Source: VRUE01 sp963753585 (GTDB lineage Bacteria > Actinomycetota > Thermoleophilia > Solirubrobacterales > 70-9). From it: a stretch of DNA of 64,000 nucleotides. This document shows positions 7,455 to 16,209 of this stretch, piece by piece. A model generated the notes under the pieces. That model did no database searches, was not told the origin of the DNA, and saw only the letters and a list, made by a program, of their open reading frames with translations. A program made the translations under genes and the position numbers. The stretch is from contig CAVWCU010000001.1 in NCBI GenBank assembly GCA_963753585.1, positions 310,001 to 374,000 of the forward strand, in the 5' to 3' direction. How positions within the stretch are numbered: the first letter of the stretch is position 1; every line of letters begins with the position of its first letter.

Positions 7455-9134
7455 TCAGTCCGGAAACCGGGGTTCGAATCCCCGTAGCGGTACCAAGCTT
7501 TCGACGTTCAAACCCCGGTTTCTGGCAACAGAGGCCGGGGTTTTGGCTTTGGAGCCGGGAACGTAGATGGTCTGGTTCCAGCCTTGTGCAAGGTGCCGGA
7601 GCTGGTCAAAGGGTTCGGCATCCTGGTCGTCAACGACTCGCTCGCCGTCAATCTCTAGCCGCTCAAAGAGTCCCTGATTCAGCAAGCGGCGTTCCTGCGG
7701 CCCAGCCTGGACGTAGGCCGCCTGGATATCGTCGGTCATGGCTAGGGCCAGGTCGAGGGCTTTGAGCACCTGATCGTGCTCGACGCTCAGGCTGTCGATG
7801 TGCTTTTCAGCGGCGACCCGCTCGCGCCGAATGCGGGACTGCTCCTCAGAAAACAGGGCTTCGCTTACCTGGTCGGCGTAGTGGGCTTGGAGCAACTTTC
7901 GCTCCTCCTGGTCGAGCCGAGTCAACGCGATTTCGGCCTGGGCGACCTTCTCACCGGCTAGGACAGTGGCCGACTCGATGTGTCCCGTTACGGCTGAACG
8001 CAGCTTGTCGCGCTCCTGGTCGGTGAGTTCCTTCGCCCCGTAGTGCTGCTCGACGGCGGCTTCAACCGCTTGGACGCGATGGGCGCGCTGCTTACAGTTC
8101 CCGTGCTGGCGACCGCCGCAAACGAAGTATTCATAGAGCCCGCCCTTGCCTTTGGCACGGTTGTAGATCAGACGGCGGCCGCACTCGCCACAGTAGATGC
8201 TGCCGCGCAGGTAGTGGAAGTGCCGCCAAGGGCGTTCGCCGCTGACGCGCTTGGCCGTCAATAGTTCTTGGACTTGCTCGAACGTGGCCTCGTCAACTAG
8301 CGGCTCATGACGGCCCTCGTAGACCTTGCCGCCATAGGGCACCTGGCCGAGGAAGTACAGATTGCGCAACAGTTTTTGGAAGTCCTTGGGTAGGAGTGCC
8401 CGGCTGGGATAGCGGCGGGTTGGGCGGGAGCGCAGGCCGCGCTCCTCCATGATGGCCGCCAGCTCCGAGAGCGAGTAATCACCACTGGCGTAGAGGATGA
8501 AGGCTTCACGGATGAGCGGAGCGCGCTCGGGGTCAGGGATCACAACGCGGACCTCGCGGCCGTCTATCTCGATGCGGCTAGGTTTGTAGCCGATGGGTGC
8601 GCGGTAGGGCGTGCCGCCGCGCTGGGCCTTTTGAGTGGTGCCCTTCATGACTTCCGCTGCCAGGTTGCGGCTGTAGAACTCGGCAATTGAGGACATGATG
8701 CCGTGCAGCAACAGACCCGATGGTGTCTCGTCAATGTTCTCGGTGACGCTCACTAGCTGCGCCCCGGCTTTTCTAATCGCCATGACGATCTCGACGTCGT
8801 CAGCCCGGTTGCGAGCCAGGCGGTCCACCTTGTGGACGATCACGTAGTCAATGTCGCCGCGTTCAAGCCGGTCGAGCATGGTCTTTAGTGCCGGGCGGTT
8901 GGCGGTCTTGGCCGACTCGCCCCGGTCGACGTACTCGTCTATGACCTCAGCGCCGAGCTGGCGAGCTTCGCGCTGGCAGGCTTCACGTTGGGCCGGGATC
9001 GAGAAGCCCTCGCTGTCGTAGTCCTTGTCAGCTTGCTGCGCACTGGATACCCGCAGATAGATGACGGCTCGCTTAGTCGGCCCCTGCGCCGTGTCACGAT
9101 TTTCTGTTTTTTTAGGTGTGTATTTCGTGGGCAT
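7455..9134 (-). CDS. Large serine recombinase
   Basis: The 559-residue protein has a resolvase catalytic domain at about 25-165 (IYLRVSSAQQ contains the nucleophilic Ser), a Recombinase domain at about 190-290, a zinc ribbon (YCGECGRRL and VCGGRQHGNC) and a coiled coil near 375-460. It is of the phiC31-like class that integrates and excises elements. AGGAGGTGA lies just before the ATG at 9134. Its last residues (PLRGFEPRFPD) are encoded by the reverse complement of a tRNA T-arm and acceptor, so the gene runs into an attachment site. It heads the second mobile element. Confidence 0.92.
   Translation of the reverse strand: MPTKYTPKKTENRDTAQGPTKRAVIYLRVSSAQQADKDYDSEGFSIPAQREACQREARQLGAEVIDEYVDRGESAKTANRPALKTMLDRLERGDIDYVIVHKVDRLARNRADDVEIVMAIRKAGAQLVSVTENIDETPSGLLLHGIMSSIAEFYSRNLAAEVMKGTTQKAQRGGTPYRAPIGYKPSRIEIDGREVRVVIPDPERAPLIREAFILYASGDYSLSELAAIMEERGLRSRPTRRYPSRALLPKDFQKLLRNLYFLGQVPYGGKVYEGRHEPLVDEATFEQVQELLTAKRVSGERPWRHFHYLRGSIYCGECGRRLIYNRAKGKGGLYEYFVCGGRQHGNCKQRAHRVQAVEAAVEQHYGAKELTDQERDKLRSAVTGHIESATVLAGEKVAQAEIALTRLDQEERKLLQAHYADQVSEALFSEEQSRIRRERVAAEKHIDSLSVEHDQVLKALDLALAMTDDIQAAYVQAGPQERRLLNQGLFERLEIDGERVVDDQDAEPFDQLRHLAQGWNQTIYVPGSKAKTPASVARNRGLNVESLVPLRGFEPRFPD
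7468..7495 (+). other. tRNA 3' end, probable attachment site
   Basis: The T-stem CGGGG, loop TTCGAAT and stem CCCCG (7468-7484) are followed by a 7-base acceptor strand TAGCGGT, a discriminator A and encoded CCA (7485-7495). The matching 5' acceptor ACCGCTA and D-arm are absent upstream, so this is not a full tRNA gene. A lone 3' end beside two recombinase genes is the usual trace of integration into a tRNA gene. Confidence 0.75.
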
Positions 9135-9158
9135 GTGTCACCTCCTCTCATCATTCGT

Positions 9159-9968
9159 TCATGACCAATTGCTACGTATAAGTATACTCCCGCCTTCGGA
9201 CATTTTCGCGAACGGAGCGACCGCAAACAGCTCGCGGCTTGGTCGCGGTAGCCGCTCGATGCAGTCCTCAATGACCTCGGCTCGCTTCACGTCCGGGGTC
9301 AACCAGACGGTCAAAGGAAAGACGCCGCGCTCGGCTTGCTCGCGCCCACTGGCCTCGTACTCGACGTATTGCCGGAGCTTGGCCGAGAGCGCCCGGCTGC
9401 CCTCGGTGCCCATATCAACCTCGATGAAGTAGACGCACTCGTACTCACCGGCCCCCAGCCGGGCGTAGCTGTCCGGCTTGAGAACGCGCGGGCCAAGCGG
9501 CCCGCCGTAGCTGCGCCGGGAAGCGGTTTCCCCGACCAGCTCAATCAGCTCGATACGAGCCTGGCGGTCAGCTTCGACAAGCAGCGTATGCAGCTCGGCA
9601 ACTTGAAGCGTGTGGGCGACGAACATCGTCCCCGGCACATGCATCCGCCGTTTGCGCTGCGAGGGTTGCCAGCCGTGCATGGCAGCCAGCCGCTGGCCGG
9701 CTGCGCCCAGTCGGTAGACGTAGCCGGCTGAACCGGCCCGCACGCCGCCTACCGTCCGCGGCAAACGCTCCAGCACGTCTAGCTGCTTGAGGCGCAGCAG
9801 CGCCGCGCGAGCGGTGCGGGCCGGGACATCAGCGAAGTGCAGGCGCACAAGCTGGGCACCGCTGACGAACCGCAGTTCGGAGACCCGGCGCAAGATGGCG
9901 TGGTCGCGGCCACTGAGGCGAGCGTCCAGCTCCTTCAGGCGGGCCGCCGTCATGTACGGCGTGCTCAT
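9159..9968 (-). CDS. Replication-relaxation family protein
   Basis: The 269-residue protein has an N-terminal winged-helix part (LTGRD-like LSGRDHAILRRVSELRFVSGAQLVRL) and a C-terminal alpha/beta domain (HTLQVAELHTLL, YECVYFIEVDMGTEG, FPLTVWLTPDVKRA) with an E-x-D pattern seen in Replic_Relax proteins of plasmids and actinobacterial integrative elements. The ATG at 9968 is chosen because AGGAG sits 7 bases upstream. It lies between the serine recombinase and the coupling-type ATPase, as in many mobile elements. The role in replication or transfer initiation is inferred from the family. Confidence 0.75.
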   Translation of the reverse strand: MSTPYMTAARLKELDARLSGRDHAILRRVSELRFVSGAQLVRLHFADVPARTARAALLRLKQLDVLERLPRTVGGVRAGSAGYVYRLGAAGQRLAAMHGWQPSQRKRRMHVPGTMFVAHTLQVAELHTLLVEADRQARIELIELVGETASRRSYGGPLGPRVLKPDSYARLGAGEYECVYFIEVDMGTEGSRALSAKLRQYVEYEASGREQAERGVFPLTVWLTPDVKRAEVIEDCIERLPRPSRELFAVAPFAKMSEGGSILIRSNWS

Positions 9969-10080
9969 TCTGCGCTCCTGTGTAGAGCAATAGTCATGCG
10001 CCAATTCGAGCTGCCCAGCCGATGCCGCCAGGCAATCGGCGCTCTTTGGCTCCACGCGACCGGCAGACCGACCGGCAGGC

Positions 10081-12165
10081 TCATGGCCGCCTCCGACGCT
10101 GGCGGCCGACTGGCGCTGTTCCCCGGCTGGGGCCCTCCACCTGGCGGCGCAGTGCCTCCTCGATAACCGCCCGGGGGCGGGCGTAGGTGGCCCTTGAAGC
10201 GGCTCTGACGCGCTCGGCGCTGCCGAGCGAAGAAAGGGGCGCGGGGGTGGTCAGGGTGACCGGCCGCGCCACCCCGCCGCTATCAAGGGCGACCTGGGCG
10301 GCGATCGCGTAGGGGTCAAGCGCTTGCAAGTCGTCAGCCGTCAGGGACGGCGCGAAAGCCTGCGCCATGACCTTGGCATCGGATGGACTGAGTGCGAACA
10401 CGGCCTTAGAGCGGGCGTTGGCCAGGATGACCTCCCGCAGCGCCGGGGGAAGCTGGGCCAGGTTCTGGTGCGCGACGGTGAGTGCCAAGCCGTACTTGCG
10501 GCCCTGAGCAAACATCTCGTCCCAGGGGATCGGGGCGTCAGCGAAGTCCTGAACCTCATCGACGTAGACGCCGAATGCGTGCCGGCGCTCCGGGGCCAAA
10601 GCGGCCCGCTCGGTCGCGGCCTGCCAAATGGCAGTGAGGACAAGACAGCCGAGGAGCTGCGCGGTCTCGGCCCCGATCAGGCCCTTCGGGATATTGACCA
10701 GCAGGATTTTCTTCTGCTCGATGAACTCGCGCATGGTGAGCTTGGGGGCGAACTGACCGACGATGGCCCGCACGCTGGGTCGAGCGGTGAAGGCCCGCAC
10801 CTTGTTCAGGAGCGGAGAGACAACCGTGAGCTGTTCGCGCTCCGGCAGGCGTTCGAACCATTGCCAGTCCGGGCCGAGGCCGAGCGGATCGTCCAGGTCG
10901 GCCAGCACTCGCGCCCGAAACACCGGATCGAGGTAGAGGCGCGGCAGGTCGAGCAAGGTGGCGTGTCTGCGCCTCGCCAGCGTTAGCAGGCCCATGTGGG
11001 TGAGCTGGGCGGTACGCGGCCCCCAGAACTCCGCCCAGAGGCGTTGGAACAGCTCGCCGAGCTGGTCAGCTACGAGCGACGGATCGGGTGAGCCGGCAAA
11101 CGGGTTGAAGCCGACTGCGTGCTGCTGGTCGGTCGGATCGAGCAGCACCACGTCATTGATCCGCGAGGGTGGAATCGCGTCCACCAGCTCGGTAATGAGG
11201 TCGCCATTGGTCTCGACGACCGCCAGGCCATGGCCGGCCTCGAGATCGTCGTGAATGAGGTTCTTGAGCAGGGAGGTCTTGCCGGTGCCGGTCGGGCCGA
11301 GGACGTAGAGCCCGCGCGTCGAGGCTTTCTCCGACAGCGCCACCGGCCGGCTAAGTCCCGGCGCGTCGGAGATGCCGAGTCGGCGGCCTTCGCCCGGCAG
11401 CTCGACGCTCGGCGTCGCGCGCTTGGCAGCGCCCAGCTCCAGCCCCGGCAGGTCAGGCCCGTCTATCGGCCACCCGATAATGGCCGCGACTTCGGGGGCG
11501 CTCAGGTAACGGCCCCGCTGGAGAAACAGACGGGCGAGCTGTCCGAACCAATATTCGTTCGGCAGCAGCCGGCCGTAGGGCGTTCGCAAACTCCACAGCA
11601 CACTGGTAGTGCGCTGGGCAAGCTGGACTCGACGGGCTCGCGCGGGAGCGTGCACGACCAGCTCCCCGATAGCCGCCATACCGGGTTCAACGAGCTTGGC
11701 ACGCATGATCCGCTCCCGGCCGTCTTGGGCGTCGTAGTGACCGACCGGCAACGGTGGGAGGGGCCAGGAGCGCAGGTCCCAGCGCATACAAACCGACTCG
11801 CCTTGCTCTAGCGGAAACAAGCTCGACAGCAGCGCAGCGGAAGTAGCGGCCAGGTTGTCGGTGCGCAGCGCCGCCAGAGCCGGGCTCGTTTGCAGCAGCA
11901 CACGATGTCCGGGTGACGATTGCCAATCTGTCGGCGTGAGCCGCAAGCTCGGAATGGCTGCCCGCAGCGTGGCGGTGACGGACTCGACATCGCGAGACCA
12001 GACGCCGAGCTGATGTCTGATGCCGGCGTGGTCGGCGTGCAGCTCCAAGACGATTCGGGTGCGGGACGGGACGCCGGAGAATGCCGCGAGAGCCGCGAGC
12101 ACACTTTCTTGATCCAAGTCTCGCGGGAACCGAAGCTGAAACCAGTTCAGCTTCGTGAGGCTCAT
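10081..12165 (-). CDS. Conjugation-type FtsK/HerA/VirD4-like ATPase
   Basis: The 694-residue protein has Walker A (LGPTGTGKTSLLKNL) near residue 292 and Walker B (FGVYVDEVQDFAD) near 530, with the C-terminal part typical of TraG/VirD4-type or HerA-like DNA pumps. No transmembrane segment is evident, which is common for this class in Gram-positive mobile elements. It probably couples DNA to a transfer channel. Its ATG overlaps the stop of a 52-residue upstream gene as ATGA, so they are coupled. No relaxase is recognised in the element, which may therefore move as double-stranded DNA or use host functions. Confidence 0.78.
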   Translation of the reverse strand: MSLTKLNWFQLRFPRDLDQESVLAALAAFSGVPSRTRIVLELHADHAGIRHQLGVWSRDVESVTATLRAAIPSLRLTPTDWQSSPGHRVLLQTSPALAALRTDNLAATSAALLSSLFPLEQGESVCMRWDLRSWPLPPLPVGHYDAQDGRERIMRAKLVEPGMAAIGELVVHAPARARRVQLAQRTTSVLWSLRTPYGRLLPNEYWFGQLARLFLQRGRYLSAPEVAAIIGWPIDGPDLPGLELGAAKRATPSVELPGEGRRLGISDAPGLSRPVALSEKASTRGLYVLGPTGTGKTSLLKNLIHDDLEAGHGLAVVETNGDLITELVDAIPPSRINDVVLLDPTDQQHAVGFNPFAGSPDPSLVADQLGELFQRLWAEFWGPRTAQLTHMGLLTLARRRHATLLDLPRLYLDPVFRARVLADLDDPLGLGPDWQWFERLPEREQLTVVSPLLNKVRAFTARPSVRAIVGQFAPKLTMREFIEQKKILLVNIPKGLIGAETAQLLGCLVLTAIWQAATERAALAPERRHAFGVYVDEVQDFADAPIPWDEMFAQGRKYGLALTVAHQNLAQLPPALREVILANARSKAVFALSPSDAKVMAQAFAPSLTADDLQALDPYAIAAQVALDSGGVARPVTLTTPAPLSSLGSAERVRAASRATYARPRAVIEEALRRQVEGPSRGTAPVGRQRRRRP

Positions 12166-12320
12166 GGACTCGACACCTTCCTATCCTCTGACACCTCCTG
12201 CTCCTCGACCAGGCGCTTGGCCATCAGCCAGAAGGCCAGGGCCAGCTTGGTCTCGTCAATTTGCGAGAGCGCTTTGGAGCGCACCCGGATTCGTGTTTGT
12301 GGTTTTCGCCGTTTTGGCAT
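12162..12320 (-). CDS. Small basic protein coupled to ATPase gene
   Basis: A 52-residue ORF starts at an ATG at 12320 with GGAGGT 6 bases upstream and ends with a TGA that overlaps the ATPase ATG. The protein has a basic N-terminus (MPKRRKPQTRIRVRSK), a hydrophobic helix (LALAFWLMAKRL) and an acidic tail. No family is recognised. The strong ribosome site and coupling make it a likely real gene, possibly a DNA-binding or membrane accessory of the transfer machinery. Confidence 0.6.
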   Translation of the reverse strand: MPKRRKPQTRIRVRSKALSQIDETKLALAFWLMAKRLVEEQEVSEDRKVSSP

Positions 12321-12454
12321 GGTGATACCTCCCTTCATTTACCGCTCGAAAGACACGCCTTCGGGGATGAGGGTGAGGGCTCAGGTGCCAACGTGAACCT
12401 TCCATTGTCCGACACCTTCAGCTACTCGGTCAAGACGTGGAATTGACAATCTGC

Positions 12455-12625
12455 CTACCACCTGCGGGTGTGGAAAAACACCAGACGCAGCGCCACCACC
12501 ACGACGCCGACGACGATGACCAGGGGCACAGCTGCGTTGGTGAGAGCTACGAGCGTCGGGCCAGCGGACACCAACACGGCCAGCGCCACGATGGCGACGA
12601 CGAGGAAGACCACAGGCTTGTTCAC
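12455..12625 (-). CDS. Small membrane protein, two TM segments
   Basis: The 56-residue ORF starts at a GTG (12625) that overlaps the upstream stop as GTGA. It contains two hydrophobic stretches (VVFLVVAIVALAVLVSA and AAVPLVIVVGVVVVALRLVF) and ends FFHTRRW. It belongs to a run of four small coupled genes in the mobile element. No family is recognised; size and topology suit an accessory of a transfer channel or an entry-exclusion protein. Confidence 0.55.
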   Translation of the reverse strand: MNKPVVFLVVAIVALAVLVSAGPTLVALTNAAVPLVIVVGVVVVALRLVFFHTRRW

Positions 12626-12861
12626 GATTTGCCTTTGTCCAGGCGGCGCAATTCAGCCGCCAGCTCACGGCGCACTCGTCCCGCCTCCTGCCGCATCGCC
12701 TGCTTGGTGTGAGCAACGTCGGTGCGGCGTTCAACCCCCCGCAGCTCGACGGCTGCCCGTAGCTTCGATTCACGTTTGGCCTTGGCCCCATCAGCGAAGA
12801 CAACGGCGAGAAAGGCCACCAGCACAATGGCGGAGACGATGAAGATGATGAGCCCGATCAT
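12622..12861 (-). CDS. Small membrane protein with charged tail
   Basis: The 79-residue protein has one N-terminal transmembrane helix (GLIIFIVSAIVLVAFLAVV) and a long charged, probably coiled-coil tail rich in Arg, Glu and Ala. The ATG at 12861 is preferred over a GTG at 12870 because it overlaps the upstream stop as ATGA. It is part of the coupled small-gene run of the second mobile element. Function unknown. Confidence 0.6.
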   Translation of the reverse strand: MIGLIIFIVSAIVLVAFLAVVFADGAKAKRESKLRAAVELRGVERRTDVAHTKQAMRQEAGRVRRELAAELRRLDKGKS

Positions 12862-13184
12862 TGGCCCCACACCCCGAAGCGCTGAGCGATCCTGGCGTTG
12901 TTGATCCTGGCTTGCAGCTCAATCTTGCGTGCCACCAGCTCGGCCTTGGCGGCTGAACCTTGGGCGAGCTGGAGGCCGTAGTCCAGGTTGGACAGCTCCA
13001 GTTCGAGGGCCGTTTGGACAACGTCAGCCAGGGCGTGGGCGTCTTGCATCTCGCACTCCGCGAGGTAGCGGGCTTGCAAACCGTGGTCAAAGATCGCCAG
13101 GGCGGTCTTGCGTTGCTTGCGGCTGGAACGAACGAGCTGGTTAGAAGTACGCAGCTCATCCATGCGGGCGGGCAGATTGCCCAT
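12858..13184 (-). CDS. Hypothetical helical protein of mobile element
   Basis: The 108-residue protein is predicted to be almost wholly helical and charged (RKQRKTALAIFDHGLQARYLAE, ALELELSNLDYGLQLAQGSAAKAELVARKIELQARI) with no signal peptide. It overlaps the gene before it by 29 bp and the next by 4 bp. GGAG lies about 7 bases before its ATG. No family is recognised; its place among small membrane genes suggests a cytoplasmic partner of those proteins. Confidence 0.6.
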   Translation of the reverse strand: MGNLPARMDELRTSNQLVRSSRKQRKTALAIFDHGLQARYLAECEMQDAHALADVVQTALELELSNLDYGLQLAQGSAAKAELVARKIELQARINNARIAQRFGVWGQ

Positions 13185-13443
13185 GTGAGGCTCCTTTCAG
13201 GTGGGGGAGGATTGGCAGCGGTTCAGGGGTGGGGGCTAGCGGCAGCGCAGCCAATGGAGCGCGCGCGGCCGGGGCCGTTGCCTCGGCTCGGATCAAGTCC
13301 AGAAGCGAGGGGGCGACCTTGCGGCGCTCCATGAGGATGGCGCGACGTAGGGACTCGTCTTGGCTATGGCCAAGCCGCTGCTCGTAGAGCGGGCAGTCTC
13401 GATCCTGCGAGGGCGAGGGCGGACAGGTCAGCGGCGGACTCAT
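13156..13443 (-). CDS. Hypothetical proline-rich small protein
   Basis: The 95-residue product has a Pro/Cys-containing N-terminus (MSPPLTCPPSPSQDRDC), a central helical part (DESLRRAILMERRKVAPSLLDLIRAEA) and an Ala/Pro-rich tail. It is the first gene of the leftward small-gene run and overlaps the next by 29 bp. No Shine-Dalgarno is evident; a GTG at 13449 is an alternative start. Function unknown. Confidence 0.45.
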   Translation of the reverse strand: MSPPLTCPPSPSQDRDCPLYEQRLGHSQDESLRRAILMERRKVAPSLLDLIRAEATAPAARAPLAALPLAPTPEPLPILPHLKGASHGQSARPHG

Positions 13444-13573
13444 GGCCACAGCTACTCACAAAAGTCGCCGCTCATGGGTCCTCTTTCGCCCTCAATTCGG
13501 TGCTGGAGAGCTTCATGGGAAACTGAGCGATTTTGAGCAGGCGTGAGGACCAGTCGGATGGGAGAATCCGGCC

Positions 13574-14239
13574 ATGTCTGTTGTTGATCCAACGTGGGTG
13601 CCGAGGAAGCAGAGGCTTGTAGAAGACCTCCGGCGTCTTCGGCAACTACTGACTCAGACCGGCGAGCGTTTCTCTGAGATAGGAACGCTTCAACGCACGG
13701 CCTGGCTTCTTACTCCCCGCGCCCGCGATGCCGACAGCATCACGGCAATGATGCAGCTAGCAGTCGAACGGCTCGGGGCGAATCAGTCGGCCGACGCTGC
13801 TGCTGAGCTCTATGGACTGACGGAGCAGTCAAGGGGGCAAACGGTCCGAACGAGGCGGACAAACGCAATGGTCGCCTACGGGACTGACAGCTATCACGGC
13901 TTTCGGACTGGCCCAGAGGAGAGAATCATTAAGGAGCTTGCAGAGGCCCTCGTTGAACTTCTTGGGAACCACCAAGCATCGGAGCCTGCTGAGCTACGTA
14001 TGCCACCTCAGCTACCACACGATCCCGAGGCGTCTGCTCCCGAGACATCCCCTATGGTCCCTTGGGAAGAATACGCAGCAAGACAACGGGAACTTCACGA
14101 AAAGACCATTTGGTACAAGATCGAAGTTCTCTACAACAACTTCTTGGATCGGTACCCCAGGCTCTCTTTTATCTTGTTTGTTTTCGGCGTCGTCCTATGC
14201 ATCGTTATTCTTTATCTACTCTATCTCCACTACAACTAA
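13574..14239 (+). CDS. Unknown protein with C-terminal membrane anchor
   Basis: The 221-residue protein is soluble for about 195 residues and ends with one hydrophobic helix (LSFILFVFGVVLCIVILYLLYLHYN), a tail-anchor arrangement. The N-terminal 90 residues are helical, with VPRKQRLVEDLRRLRQLL near the start. Codon use is less GC-rich than in its neighbours, which suggests recent transfer. It is divergent from the mobile-element operon. No family is recognised; cargo of an integrated element, possibly a defence membrane protein, is a guess. Confidence 0.55.
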   Translation: MSVVDPTWVPRKQRLVEDLRRLRQLLTQTGERFSEIGTLQRTAWLLTPRARDADSITAMMQLAVERLGANQSADAAAELYGLTEQSRGQTVRTRRTNAMVAYGTDSYHGFRTGPEERIIKELAEALVELLGNHQASEPAELRMPPQLPHDPEASAPETSPMVPWEEYAARQRELHEKTIWYKIEVLYNNFLDRYPRLSFILFVFGVVLCIVILYLLYLHYN

Positions 14240-14310
14240 ATTGTTACTTCGAGAAGGTGTCGAACAGTGAATCGCTGCTATTGGCAAACTGGTAATAGTG
14301 TGAGATAATA

Positions 14311-14943
14311 ATGCTGATAATCGGAGTAAGCAACGTGCCCCAGCGACAGCCTGGTCCTGGCGAAGCGCCCAGCGGCGAGCCCGGCCTCATATATGAACGA
14401 AAGCAGCTCATCGTTGGCCAGCTCAGCCATGCGGCACTGAGAGACCTCAGTATTGATGTGGACCCCCTCCCGGTTGATCGGCACGGCTGGACAGCTCCCG
14501 AGACTGATTCACTGCACCATCTTGCAGACCTCTATGAGGAGGCAGACTTGATGGTGCCGCCGGCCTCAGCCTCGCTCGCTCACCGCCAGCAGGTAAATAC
14601 ATACTTGCGCTTCTTGCAGGAGGCGCTTCCTTTTTCCGATGTCGAGCGCTGGTGGCTCCTCAGCGATGCTCTCCGTGATGCCAAAGGATTAGGTCGAGGA
14701 CCTTATGACGAGGAGTATCTCGATCCGGTGCGGCGAGCCGATGAACGAGTCATGATTAACGGTGCATTACGCATGGTAAGCGGCCGCGAACTACTAGGCC
14801 GCATGTGGGCCTGGCGGCGAGGATTCGGCGAATTCGTAGGAGGCGAAGGGCTGAACCAAGCACGAGAATCCTTGGCAAGCCTTGTCGAAGAACTCGCGCC
14901 CGATCTTGAGCTTCCGGCTGAATATGAAGCTATGCGTGGCTAG
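14311..14943 (+). CDS. Unknown protein, mobile-element cargo
   Basis: The 210-residue protein has no signal peptide or membrane segment and no motif I recognise. It is acidic with a helical C-terminal half (FGEFVGGEGLNQARESLASLVEELAPDLELP). The first part contains a Pro/Gly-rich stretch. It converges on the beta-propeller gene with a 14-bp overlap. An internal GTG at 14335 is an alternative start. The gene follows the tail-anchored protein at a 71-bp gap and could share its transcript. Confidence 0.5.
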   Translation: MLIIGVSNVPQRQPGPGEAPSGEPGLIYERKQLIVGQLSHAALRDLSIDVDPLPVDRHGWTAPETDSLHHLADLYEEADLMVPPASASLAHRQQVNTYLRFLQEALPFSDVERWWLLSDALRDAKGLGRGPYDEEYLDPVRRADERVMINGALRMVSGRELLGRMWAWRRGFGEFVGGEGLNQARESLASLVEELAPDLELPAEYEAMRG

Positions 14944-16144
14944 GCCCCTTGTGGTGTTTCGTCGCTTTGACTCTCACGCACTTCACCTTCCTATGAACCT
15001 TGCGCCTCTTGAAACCCTTGCGGCATTTGCGCGGCTTTCTCAATTTCGGTTTTGACCTTTGTGGCAGGGCAGGAGCCGACGCCGGCACCGAGCCGGTGGC
15101 CGGCACTGGTCCTTCCGGGGGCGGAACTACCGGACCTTCAATGGACGGCGTGATCGCCACCCCCCACGGCTGGGCACCGACCGGCACCGTGGCGATGACG
15201 GTGTTGCTGGCAGTGTTGATGACGGACACGTTGTCAGAGTCGCCGTTGGTGACGTAGGCCAGACTGCCATCAGGCGAGATAGCCACGTCCTTGGGCGATT
15301 CACCGACTGGCACCGTATCGACCACGCCAGTGGTCGCTGCATCGATGACTGACACGTTGTTGTTCCAGGCGTTCACCACGTAGACGGCGGCACTGTCGGG
15401 CGTGACCGCCACGCCAAGCGGCGATTCCCCGACTGCCACGGTGTCCGCCACCGTGTTCGTGGCGGTGTCAATGACCGACAGGCTTTCGCTGTGCAGCGCC
15501 GAGGCATAGGCAGTTCCGTCTGGGGCTATCGCCATGCCGCTGAGCGAGTCGTGGAGCGGCACGCTGTCAACCACCGTGTTGGTAGCCGTTGCGATGACGG
15601 ACACGCTGTCGTCAGTGGGGCTGCTGAAGGCATGACCGACGTAGGCGAACTGGCCGTCAGGCGTCACGGCAACGGTAGCGGGAAAGTCACCCACGGGCAC
15701 CGTGGCGATGGCGGCGTTGGTTGCCGTGTCGATCACCGAGACGCTGCCCGCAGTTTCGTTCACCACGTAGGCCCTCCCCCCGTTGGGCGTAATGGCTATC
15801 CCCATTGGGCTGTCGCCAACGGGCACCGTGGTAACGACCGTATGGGTGGTCGTGCTGATGACGGATACGTCGTCGCTGCCGAGATTCGCGACGTAGACAA
15901 AAGCCCCGTCAGGCGTCACGGCTGCATCCAGCGGCGAAGTGCCGACCGGAACCGTGTCGACCACGGCGTTGGTCGCGGTATTGATGATTGAGACGCTGTT
16001 GCCAGTGAGAGCGTTGGCATTCGTCACGTAGGCGAGCGGCGTCGGGCTCGCGCTGGTGCTGGCCGGCAGCGATGCCAGGCCAGCCAGCAGGCCAAGCATC
16101 GCTATGAGGAATGAATACCGCCGCCCAGCCGTGCTGCTCGTCAT
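14930..16144 (-). CDS. Secreted YVTN-type beta-propeller protein
   Basis: The 404-residue protein starts with a Sec signal peptide (FLIAMLGLLAGLASLPASTSAS). About seven repeats of roughly 42 residues follow, each with a core like SVIDTATN, VPVGxxP, VAVTPDG, AYVVN. This makes a YVTN beta-propeller of the kind found in bacterial and archaeal surface proteins. The C-terminal 60 residues are Pro-rich, then strongly basic (KLRKPRKCRKGFKRRK), probably for binding wall polymers. AAGGAGCGGGGC before the ATG at 16144 fixes the start. A promoter inside a dyad lies at 16210-16244. Confidence 0.82.
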   Translation of the reverse strand: MTSSTAGRRYSFLIAMLGLLAGLASLPASTSASPTPLAYVTNANALTGNSVSIINTATNAVVDTVPVGTSPLDAAVTPDGAFVYVANLGSDDVSVISTTTHTVVTTVPVGDSPMGIAITPNGGRAYVVNETAGSVSVIDTATNAAIATVPVGDFPATVAVTPDGQFAYVGHAFSSPTDDSVSVIATATNTVVDSVPLHDSLSGMAIAPDGTAYASALHSESLSVIDTATNTVADTVAVGESPLGVAVTPDSAAVYVVNAWNNNVSVIDAATTGVVDTVPVGESPKDVAISPDGSLAYVTNGDSDNVSVINTASNTVIATVPVGAQPWGVAITPSIEGPVVPPPEGPVPATGSVPASAPALPQRSKPKLRKPRKCRKGFKRRKVHRKVKCVRVKATKHHKGPSHA

Positions 16145-16209
16145 GCCCCGCTCCTTGCTGTCGCCTTGGATGAAGGACCTGACTGGGCTAGCCACAGTCA
16201 GGCGCGGCG

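Noticed and set aside
7420..7495. A complete tRNA gene
   Set aside because: Only the T-arm, acceptor 3' strand and CCA can be found; no 5' acceptor, D-arm or anticodon arm pairs upstream.
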